A stretch of DNA of 64,000 nucleotides, taken from the NCBI GenBank assembly GCA_938015595.1, contig CALLPI010000005.1, forward strand, positions 145,167 to 209,166. The letters run 5' to 3'. The position numbers were made by a program, and so were the translations under genes. This document shows positions 27,620 to 35,026 of the stretch, piece after piece; within the stretch, counting starts at the first letter, position 1, and each line of letters opens with the position of its first letter. The notes under the pieces are model-generated. The model did not search any database. It saw only the letters and a list, made by a program, of their open reading frames with translations, and was not told the origin of the DNA. Source of the DNA: an uncultured Saprospiraceae bacterium. GTDB taxonomy: Bacteria; Bacteroidota; Bacteroidia; Chitinophagales; Saprospiraceae.

Positions 27620-30316
27620 ATGAATCGTTGCTCCCCTGTGAACACGCTTCTGACACTGTGCCTGTTGTGGTGCGGTACCGCACTGAACGCCCAAGAAGAA
27701 GAAGAAAGCCTTGTAGTAACTCGTATTTCGGCCATTAATCAACGCAGCCCGGTACGGCATATTTTTGTGGACGACGACAACGTCAAATGGGTCTCCAATG
27801 CCCTGGGGGTTTTCCAGTTACGCTCCTCCGACCTGGCCAACCCTTTGCCTTTAGCCAGCGGAGAGCAGTCCTTGTATGCCTTTCCAGGTGGTAACTTCGA
27901 CCTCAAGTGGTCAACATCTGAAATGAATGCAGCACTGGGCAACATCCTCAACGCCTCCAATACCATCAGCGCTGCTGCTTATGATGTCAATCGTGATGAA
28001 CTCTGGTTAGGCACTACCAACTCTGGTGTGCATCTACTCAAAACCAAGCCTGCTTTACGCAAAGTAGAAACGCTGAATACCTCTAATTCCAAACTGCTTT
28101 CCAACCAAATCCTGCACATTTTCATAGATAAGAAACGTCGCAAGTGGATAGGCTCCAGGCAGGGCGTGCTTGTCGGCGGAGAAGGCAGATGGACGCTGGA
28201 GCAAAAATACTTTGCCATCCAGCGCACTATCGAAGGATCGGGCAGCATTTGGGTAGCTGGTGAAGGCCAAATCTGGCAAGTGGATAGCCGTGACCGCTGG
28301 CTCGCAGTACCCATCAACAACCTCATCTCCGAAGGCCAGGTCAAAGATATTGCTGTGGATGCCCAGGGCAACCTCTGGATTGCCTCTGAATCTGTTGTAC
28401 GCTACAATCCTGATACAGAAGTTGTAAAGCGTTTCGGCCCAGCAGATTACTACACCAGTCAATACGCTACCTGCATCACCATTGATCGGGATGGCGCCGT
28501 ATGGATTGGCACAGAAGATAAAGGCGTCTTCCTCATAGAAAAAGCTTCAGCGCTCACCGTCAACATTATCAAAGACAAGGAGCTGAGCTGTATGCCTGAG
28601 CAAAATGACGCCGTGCTCCGCGTCAAAGTCACTGGTGGTAAGCCGCCTTTTACTTACCGTTGGAACGATAACCAGACAGGGGAGAGCATTTCCGGGCTGG
28701 GGCCGGGTCTCTACAGCGTCACCGTCAACGATAGTCAAGGGCGTAGCAAAGTCGCCCGTTTCACTATTGATAATACCCGCATGACGGCACGTGTCACCCA
28801 GCAAGATCCTGAAAGCGCTCCCGGCGCTGCCGACGGGGTAGCCCTGGCCGTAGCAGAAGGAGGCGCCCTCCCGTTGAGCTACAAGTGGAGCAACGGGGAG
28901 ACTGCTAACATTGCACGCAAACTTACTGCTGGCCCCCATTCTGTGACTATTACAGATAAAAATGGCTGCTCGGCTACAGCCTCTGTAATAATGGAAGCCA
29001 AAGCGGCTCCTTTGCGCGTACAAATAGTCCAAATTCAGGCACTTAAATGCCCTGGAAGCAACAGTGCGGCGCTTGTTGTAGAAGTATTCGGTGGCAAGGG
29101 GCCATACCAGTTCAGGTGGAGTCAGCCTGACCTCAGCGGCGACAAAGTCAGCGGCCTGGCTGCGGGGGAGTACAGCGTGAGTGTGAGCGATGCCATGGGC
29201 AAGACGGCCACGGCACAGTTTTCGGTGAAAGCCCCTTCTGCGCTTGCTCTGAATGCCACAGCCACGGCGCCTGCCAGCACAGCTCAAAGCGACGGCAAGG
29301 CCACGGTGCAAGTCAGCGGCGGCACCTCGCCTTATACTTTCCGCTGGGACAACGGCGAGACTACCGCCCAGGCCGAACACCTGGCTCCCGGCGTGCGCAC
29401 GGTGACGGTGCAGGATGCCAACGGCTGCACGGCCACGGCCACGGTGTCCATCACAGAAAACATCTTGCCCCTGAGCGCCAGCCTGAGCCAAGTGGCCAAC
29501 CTGTTGTGCGCCAATGATAAGACCGCTGCGCTGGAGGTGCGGGTCAGCGGTGGCAAGGGGCCATACCAGTTCAGGTGGAGTCAGCCTGACCTCAGTGGCG
29601 ACAAAGTCAGCGGCCTGGCTGCGGGGGAGTACAGTGTGAGTGTGAGCGATGCCATGGGCAATATGCAAAGCGCGCGAATCGTCATCAATCAGCCAATTGA
29701 ACTTACAGCTTCCATTGTCAAGAAACGGGGGGCTGTATCCGCTGCTAATTCCGACGGGAGAGCTGTACTGGTAGTGCAAGGTGGTACGCCGCCCTATGCT
29801 TATCGCTGGGACAATGGCGAGACGGCTGCCATTGCCGAGAAGCTGTCTCCAGGCAGTCATACGGTTACAGTGACTGATGCCAACGGCTGTACCCGAACTG
29901 CAGATGTGGATATTCCAGTGCGCAATTTGCCCGAGCTTACTGCAGGATTGTTGCAAACGGGCCAGGCCGTGCGCATGGAGCAACTGCAATTTGACGCCGA
30001 TAGCGTGGTACTCAAGCCGCAGTTTTATCCTCTACTGGATGAGTTGTACGACTTTCTGGACGAAAACCCTGGAGTAGTGGTGGAAATCGGTGGCCATACC
30101 AACAACCTTCCACCTGACGAAGTGTGCGACCGCCTTTCCACAGCGCGTGCCAAAGCCGTAGCTGATTACCTCATTGCCAAAGGCATACATGAGAAAAGAG
30201 TTTTCTACAAAGGCTATGGCAAGCGTCATCCCATTGCCAGCAATGCCACGGTGGAAGGCAGGCGGCGCAACCAGCGTGTAGAGGTCAAGATTTTGCGTCT
30301 GAGCGCAGAGGAGTGA
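27620..30316 (+). CDS. secreted propeller / SprB-repeat / OmpA-domain protein
   Basis: An 898-residue envelope protein combining three modules. After a signal peptide (M-N-R-C, hydrophobic core, cleavage near A-L-N-A-Q), residues about 40-310 hold two-component-regulator-like propeller repeats (D-x-x-x-N-x-W-I, as in VDAQGNLWIAS and IDRDGAVWIGT). Residues about 315-770 are SprB-type repeats, each with G-x-x-P-Y-x-(F/Y)-x-W and G-x-Y-x-V-x-V-x-D-A (for example SGGTSPYTFRWDNGETT, then DANGCTATA). Residues about 785-898 are an OmpA C-terminal domain that binds peptidoglycan (VEIGGHTNN, then LSTARAKAVADYL and GYGKRHPIASN). No type IX secretion C-terminal signal is evident. Two SprB units share nearly identical DNA. 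Confidence 0.85.
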   Translation: MNRCSPVNTLLTLCLLWCGTALNAQEEEESLVVTRISAINQRSPVRHIFVDDDNVKWVSNALGVFQLRSSDLANPLPLASGEQSLYAFPGGNFDLKWSTSEMNAALGNILNASNTISAAAYDVNRDELWLGTTNSGVHLLKTKPALRKVETLNTSNSKLLSNQILHIFIDKKRRKWIGSRQGVLVGGEGRWTLEQKYFAIQRTIEGSGSIWVAGEGQIWQVDSRDRWLAVPINNLISEGQVKDIAVDAQGNLWIASESVVRYNPDTEVVKRFGPADYYTSQYATCITIDRDGAVWIGTEDKGVFLIEKASALTVNIIKDKELSCMPEQNDAVLRVKVTGGKPPFTYRWNDNQTGESISGLGPGLYSVTVNDSQGRSKVARFTIDNTRMTARVTQQDPESAPGAADGVALAVAEGGALPLSYKWSNGETANIARKLTAGPHSVTITDKNGCSATASVIMEAKAAPLRVQIVQIQALKCPGSNSAALVVEVFGGKGPYQFRWSQPDLSGDKVSGLAAGEYSVSVSDAMGKTATAQFSVKAPSALALNATATAPASTAQSDGKATVQVSGGTSPYTFRWDNGETTAQAEHLAPGVRTVTVQDANGCTATATVSITENILPLSASLSQVANLLCANDKTAALEVRVSGGKGPYQFRWSQPDLSGDKVSGLAAGEYSVSVSDAMGNMQSARIVINQPIELTASIVKKRGAVSAANSDGRAVLVVQGGTPPYAYRWDNGETAAIAEKLSPGSHTVTVTDANGCTRTADVDIPVRNLPELTAGLLQTGQAVRMEQLQFDADSVVLKPQFYPLLDELYDFLDENPGVVVEIGGHTNNLPPDEVCDRLSTARAKAVADYLIAKGIHEKRVFYKGYGKRHPIASNATVEGRRRNQRVEVKILRLSAEE
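29090..29202 (+). repeat. direct repeat inside the SprB gene, unit 1
   Basis: About 113 bases, matching 29549-29661 with two mismatches that I can see, offset by 459 bases (153 codons), in frame. It encodes the PYQFRWSQPDLSGDKVSG region of a SprB repeat. Confidence 0.85.
29549..29661 (+). repeat. direct repeat inside the SprB gene, unit 2
   Basis: Second copy of the unit at 29090-29202. The DNA around both copies is much less alike, so this is a recent duplication or gene conversion limited to this segment, not a general repeat conservation. Confidence 0.85.
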
Positions 30317-30387
30317 CGACGAATTGAGCCGTCAGTGACTTAACCTAAACTTATTGCATGCTTAACTTACAGGTACATCAGCCCCTT

Positions 30388-30395
30388 TATCTTTG
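30388..30395 (+). promoter_or_regulatory. candidate -7 element
   Basis: TATCTTTG, 17 bases before the ATG at 30413, implying a 5' leader of only about 10 bases. No matching -33 TTTG at 19-21 bases. Confidence 0.45.
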
Positions 30396-30412
30396 TTATA
30401 TCCGAGAATATA

Positions 30413-30958
30413 ATGGCCTTCGAAATCATATCTATGCCTGCCGATGAGTTATTGGAGGCATTTCAGGAGCTAGGTGATTCGTTGTGGTACCCCAGCGAAA
30501 CTGACGCCAAACTTGAAGTATTCATCCTTAGCTCAAAGGAAGTAGGCGATGCTTTTTCGCAGGAAGACCTCATCCGGTTGTATTATAGCGGCGAAGACCA
30601 ACCTCGTTCTACCTCTAGTCGCTGGGCGGAAGCTAACCGCCTGGTCAGCAACGGTACGATGGAATTCTTCCGGGATTTGTGCGACGTGATCACCACTTAC
30701 GCCGACAACACCTATCTCATCCATGAGGCACACCATCGAGAATATGCACACGACTGGCGCGAATTGCGCAATTTATTTTTTGACAATCTCGTCCATCAAA
30801 AATTCATTCGCATTTCGCTGGCCGAACCTGATCAGGCTCGTCATGATCTTTACTTAGTAGGCCGTCATATCGAAATTCAGGAAGACCCTGATACCAATGA
30901 ATTAAGAACCCAACTTCTTGACTGGTTCGTGATTAAGACTTTTGTGATTGAAACGTGA
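30413..30958 (+). CDS. conserved hypothetical protein, possibly nuclease-A-inhibitor-like
   Basis: A 181-residue soluble acidic protein, no signal or membrane segment. Its opening (LLEAFQELGDSLWYPSETDA, residues 13-32) resembles the NuiA-type nuclease inhibitor signature, L-x-x-L-W-Y-P-S-E-T-D, but the rest is unfamiliar and the protein is longer than NuiA (about 135 residues). I cannot assign a function; an inhibitor or binding role is a guess. It stands alone behind a short leader, followed by 429 bases holding a palindromic repeat. No nuclease gene is next to it, which would be expected for a dedicated inhibitor. Confidence 0.5.
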   Translation: MAFEIISMPADELLEAFQELGDSLWYPSETDAKLEVFILSSKEVGDAFSQEDLIRLYYSGEDQPRSTSSRWAEANRLVSNGTMEFFRDLCDVITTYADNTYLIHEAHHREYAHDWRELRNLFFDNLVHQKFIRISLAEPDQARHDLYLVGRHIEIQEDPDTNELRTQLLDWFVIKTFVIET

Positions 30959-31387
30959 AGAGTAATGGGTATAAAGAAAATCTGCCTGCATAGACTTTGA
31001 GTTTTAGCCTGTTTTTGGCGTGCCCATTCCAGGCAAGTAGATCCCAAATACCTGGTTATTGTACCGAAGTTTCCATTCTATCGGGTACGTCTGTTTGCGA
31101 AGTAGCTTTTGAAAAACCAGGCTCGCAGCGCGCGAAGCACAGGCGCCAGGGCGAACCCCCACCTACTATATTTCGACTCGCTAAGTTTTGTATACAACAT
31201 TCGCAAATCATGCACAAAACTTGGCGTTGCTCAGTATACGTGCCGTCCAATACTTTGGGGATATTCACTCTAAAGACCTTATTTGCTTGAAAGTCATCAC
31301 TTCGCATCTATTATCAACATTTTGTGGAAAAATAATCTTGCCATTTGCTCAGAAGTACTTACCTTAAGGCGCGAATGTGAAACTACT
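30959..31387. other. 429-base non-coding stretch with repeat copy C
   Basis: Contains the palindromic repeat at 31167-31238 and presumably the nrdJ promoter. Open frames here are short and show no domains. TAATCTTG about 50 bases before nrdJ is a poor match to the -7 consensus. Confidence 0.5.
31167..31238 (+). repeat. dispersed palindromic repeat, copy C
   Basis: A 72-base element in the same orientation as copy A: TATATTTCGACTCGCTAAG at one end and TTGGCGTTGCTCAGTATA at the other, with AAGTTTTGT pairing with ACAAAACTT and a loop containing CATTCGCAAATCATGC. Confidence 0.85.
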
Positions 31388-33958
31388 ATGGAAAGCAAAC
31401 CTGCGACTGCCGCCCCCACCGCGAAAGGGAGCAAAACCAGAAGAACTTACTCCGCCAAAGAAGTACTGGAAGCCTCAATAGCCTATTTCAATGGCGATGA
31501 ACTAGCCGCCAGTGTTTGGGTAAACAAATACGCGCTCAAGGACTCTTTTGGCAACATTTACGAACGCAGCCCCGATGACATGCATCGTCGACTGGCTGCA
31601 GAGTTCGCCCGGATTGAGCGTCGGTATGCCAATCCAGTGGATGAAGACGCCTTTTATGAGCTTTTGACCCGATTTCACTACATCATTCCTCAAGGAAGCC
31701 CCATGGCTGGTATTGGCAATGATATGCAGGTGTCTTCTTTATCCAACTGCTTTGTCATTGGCAATACTGCCGATTCTTACGGCGGTATTATTCGTACCGA
31801 TGAGGAGCAGGTGCAACTCATGAAGCGCCGGGGCGGGGTAGGGCATGACCTCAGCCACATTCGCCCCAAAGGCAGCCCAGTTATGAACAGCGCCTTGAGC
31901 TCTACAGGCATTGTCCCTTTCATGGAGCGCTTTTCCAACTCTACCCGCGAGGTGGCGCAGGATGGCCGCCGCGGCGCCTTAATGCTCACCATATCTATCA
32001 AACACCCTGATGCAGAGGATTTCATTGACGCCAAACTGGAAGCCGGCAAAGTGACCGGCGCCAACGTGAGCGTGCGCATAGACGACGAGTTTATGCACGC
32101 CGCCCTTAGCGGGAAGCCTTACCGCCAGCAGTACCCTGTAGATGCCGAACAGCCCTTGGTTGTAAAAGAAATTGACGCTGCTAAACTCTGGGAAAAGATC
32201 ATAAACAATGCCTGGAAAAGCGCCGAGCCAGGCGTGTTGTTCTGGGATACCATTATTAGAGAATCCGTGCCCGACTGCTATGCTGACCTCGGGTATCGCA
32301 CCATTTCCACCAATCCTTGTGGCGAGATTCCTCTATGCCCCTACGATAGCTGCCGCCTGCTGGCTATCAATTTGTTTAGCTATGTAGATGAGCCATTCAC
32401 CCCCCAGGCGCGCTTCAACTTCGATAAGTTTCGCCAACACGTCCGACTTGCTTTGCGCATGATGGATGATATCATTGACATGGAAATCGAAAAGGTGGAG
32501 CGCATCCTGGAAAAGATCAAAAATGATCCAGAACCCGAAGAATTCAAGTATGTTGAGCGGGCATTATGGGAAAAAGTGCTCCATGCCTGCGTGAACGGCC
32601 GCCGTACGGGCTTGGGTATCACTGCCGAGGGCGATATGCTGGCCGCTCTGGGCTTGCGCTATGGCAGCGACGAAGCCATTGAATTTGCCGTGAAAGTACA
32701 TCGCGAACTGGCCTTGAGTGCTTACCGCGCTTCAGTAGAACTGGCGCGCGAGCGCGGTCCTTTCCCCATCTTCGACGCTAGCCGCGAAATGTCCAACCCT
32801 TTTATTCAGCGCTTGCGCGAGTCCGACCCACAGCTCTACAATGACATGGTCAAGTATGGTCGTCGCAACATTGCCTTGCTGACTATTGCGCCTACCGGCA
32901 CTACCAGTCTTATGAGCCAGACCACCTCAGGTATCGAGCCGGTGTTTATGGTGTCGTACCTGCGCCGGCGCAAGGTCAATCCTAACGACAAAGATGTACG
33001 CATTGACTTTATAGACGAAGTAGGCGACCACTGGGAAGAATATCACGTATTCCATCATAAGTTTGCTGATTGGTTGCGCATACAAGGCTATGACCCGGAT
33101 GCTGTCACCAAAATGACCAAAGAGGAGTTGCAAGTCCTAGTCCAGAAGTCGCCCTACTATCGCGCTACAGCCAACGATGTGGATTGGGTGCAGAAAGTGA
33201 AAATGCAGGGTGCTATCCAGAAATGGGTAGATCACTCCATCAGTGTCACAGTGAACGTACCAGAGAACACCTCGGTGGACATGGTCAAGCAGATTTACCA
33301 AACCGCTTGGGAGGCCGGGTGTAAGGGCTGTACTATATACCGCGATGGTTCGCGCTCTGGCGTACTTATGTCAGAAAGTAAGAAAAGCAAGTCCGGCGAT
33401 TCATCTAATGGTATATTTCCTGCCAAGCGTCCTGCCCGCCTGGAAGCCGACATTGTGCGCTTCATGAACAACAACGAGCGTTGGATGGCCGTCATTGGTC
33501 TTATCAATGGAGCACCTTATGAAATTTTTACTGGCCGTGCCGAGGATATTTTCCACCTGCCCGAGTACGTTACTAAAGGCTGGGTTATCAAAGCCGTGGA
33601 TGACGAAGGCAAAAAGCGATATGACTTTCAGTTTACTGACCGCGACGGCTACCGTGTGACCATAGAAGGCCTCAGCCGCTCCTTTAACAAGGAATACTGG
33701 AACTATGCTAAGCTCATCTCTGGCGTGCTGCGCCAGGGTATGCGCTTGGACAAAGTGGTGGAACTGGTCAGTGGTCTTAACGCTGAGGAGGACTACATCA
33801 ATACCTGGAAAAACGGCGTGGTGCGTGCCCTTAAACGCTACGTACCCGACGGCACCAAAGTGGAAAAGGAGGCTTGCCCCAATTGCCACGCCACTGCCCT
33901 GGTATATAAAGAAGGCTGTGTGATTTGTAGCGAATGCGGATATTCAGAGTGTGGATAG
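31388..33958 (+). CDS. nrdJ: adenosylcobalamin-dependent ribonucleotide reductase (class II)
   Basis: Reduces ribonucleotides to deoxyribonucleotides using a B12-derived radical, independent of oxygen. I start at MESKPATAAP, giving 856 residues; 35 upstream codons lack conservation features. Key blocks are the specificity/radical loop region SSLSNCFVIGN (conserved Cys, half of the redox pair), NPCGEIPLCPYDSC with the radical Cys and catalytic asparagine/glutamate, and the TIAPTGTTSLM phosphate-binding loop. The C-terminal tail has a four-cysteine zinc-ribbon-like motif (CPNCHATAL, then CVICSECGYSECG) whose cysteines may shuttle reducing equivalents. There is no nrdAB or nrdD beside it. Confidence 0.95.
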   Translation: MESKPATAAPTAKGSKTRRTYSAKEVLEASIAYFNGDELAASVWVNKYALKDSFGNIYERSPDDMHRRLAAEFARIERRYANPVDEDAFYELLTRFHYIIPQGSPMAGIGNDMQVSSLSNCFVIGNTADSYGGIIRTDEEQVQLMKRRGGVGHDLSHIRPKGSPVMNSALSSTGIVPFMERFSNSTREVAQDGRRGALMLTISIKHPDAEDFIDAKLEAGKVTGANVSVRIDDEFMHAALSGKPYRQQYPVDAEQPLVVKEIDAAKLWEKIINNAWKSAEPGVLFWDTIIRESVPDCYADLGYRTISTNPCGEIPLCPYDSCRLLAINLFSYVDEPFTPQARFNFDKFRQHVRLALRMMDDIIDMEIEKVERILEKIKNDPEPEEFKYVERALWEKVLHACVNGRRTGLGITAEGDMLAALGLRYGSDEAIEFAVKVHRELALSAYRASVELARERGPFPIFDASREMSNPFIQRLRESDPQLYNDMVKYGRRNIALLTIAPTGTTSLMSQTTSGIEPVFMVSYLRRRKVNPNDKDVRIDFIDEVGDHWEEYHVFHHKFADWLRIQGYDPDAVTKMTKEELQVLVQKSPYYRATANDVDWVQKVKMQGAIQKWVDHSISVTVNVPENTSVDMVKQIYQTAWEAGCKGCTIYRDGSRSGVLMSESKKSKSGDSSNGIFPAKRPARLEADIVRFMNNNERWMAVIGLINGAPYEIFTGRAEDIFHLPEYVTKGWVIKAVDDEGKKRYDFQFTDRDGYRVTIEGLSRSFNKEYWNYAKLISGVLRQGMRLDKVVELVSGLNAEEDYINTWKNGVVRALKRYVPDGTKVEKEACPNCHATALVYKEGCVICSECGYSECG

Positions 33959-34093
33959 CGCATTCGCTAAGGCCTGTGCTATTGGCTTAAAAATCTGGTT
34001 GAGAGTTTGCTTGTTCGTTTGCGCACTGGCTCTCGCACGAAGACCCACTTTTTTGTGGCGCGATAGTAAGGGGGGGCATAGCAAGCGCAGGAG

Positions 34094-34585
34094 TCAAAAC
34101 AGGCTGCCCTGTTGGGCAAAGCTCATGGGGTTTTCTATTTCTAACAATTGGCGCTTTATATCCAGACCGTAAAAGTAGCCCTGGAGATCGCCGCTTTTGG
34201 CAATGCAACGATGACAGGGCACGATAATGGCTATAGGGTTGTGTCGGTTGGCCTGTCCCACGGCGCGCACAGCGTTAGGGTCGCCTAATTTATCGGCAAT
34301 AGCCTGGTAGGTAGTAGTATGACCGTAAGGAATTTTTAGTAACTCTTGCCAAACGGCCTTGTAAAAATCGGGCGCGCCCCCAAAATCGAGTTTTAGGTCA
34401 AAGATTTGGCGTTTGCGGTGAAAATACTCGTCCAGTTGTTGCACACATGCGCGCAAGTGTTCCGGTATATCTTGTTCTTGTGAGCAAGGGTTTTTGTTCA
34501 CTTTTTGTACGGAGGAGATACCGAGTTCGCTGCCAGTGATCTCCAGACAGCCTATGGGGGAGGCATAGCAGATTTTTTGCAACAT
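34094..34585 (-). CDS. ogt: methylated-DNA-protein-cysteine S-methyltransferase
   Basis: Suicide repair of O6-methylguanine by methyl transfer to a cysteine. The reading frame continues for 74 upstream codons, but a consensus promoter at 34608-34638 places the transcript start near 34600, leaving the ATG at 34585 as the start and giving 163 residues, the normal size. The active site is IIVPCHRCIAKSGDLQGYFY, with nucleophile Cys in PCHR (residue about 130), here followed by C rather than the usual V. The DNA-reading helix YGHTTTYQAIADKLGDPNAV precedes it, with the arginine finger in VGQANRHNP. It converges on nrdJ. Confidence 0.93.
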   Translation of the reverse strand: MLQKICYASPIGCLEITGSELGISSVQKVNKNPCSQEQDIPEHLRACVQQLDEYFHRKRQIFDLKLDFGGAPDFYKAVWQELLKIPYGHTTTYQAIADKLGDPNAVRAVGQANRHNPIAIIVPCHRCIAKSGDLQGYFYGLDIKRQLLEIENPMSFAQQGSLF

Positions 34586-34607
34586 TGGCGAAGCGTTTTT
34601 TCTCATC

Positions 34608-34638
34608 CAAAGATAACGTTTTTGGGATGTGCAGCAAA
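34608..34638 (-). promoter_or_regulatory. promoter of ogt
   Basis: Minus-strand TTTG (34635-34638), 19 bases, TATCTTTG (34608-34615): a perfect match to the Bacteroidota consensus. It rules out the long upstream extension of the ogt frame. Confidence 0.85.
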
Positions 34639-35026
34639 GTTTTACTGATTTTGTAACCCATCTCTGTTCCAGTATATGGAGGGATGATCCATACGTACAG
34701 CGCCTTTGAAAATCTGACCAGGCTTCCAATCCGGGAAAGGGGTTTTTCTTTAGTAAATAATTGCGCTTCCATGACGTGCAGTGAGCCCGTTTGTGGGGGG
34801 TATCCACTGGCAGACGGCCCTGAGCTGCTTATATTCTCCATCGTCGGGTGATCCTAATATTGAAACCTGAAAAAGTAGCCTCAAATGTGACGGCTTGCTT
34901 CAGGAGTATACTGCGGAGTTCAGGCCTTCGGGCAATCATACCTGGCCAGGACTGAAAAACGACCTTATCTGGAAGAATGCGCTGTGATTGTCTTGTGTTG
35001 CATTTCAGTGGCTTACTCCAGCCCCA
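34639..35026. other. 388-base non-coding stretch
   Basis: Between the ogt promoter and the end of the GH2 gene. The open frames it carries on the minus strand run into ogt upstream of its promoter and look non-coding. I see no hairpin terminator or repeat here. Confidence 0.5.

Noticed and set aside
28547..29989. Long open frame of 480 codons antisense to the SprB gene
   Set aside because: It mirrors the repetitive, low-stop composition of the sense gene and contains no recognisable domain.
34586..34807. 74-codon N-terminal extension of ogt
   Set aside because: A perfect Bacteroidota promoter lies inside it, so it cannot be translated from that transcript, and Ogt homologues lack it.
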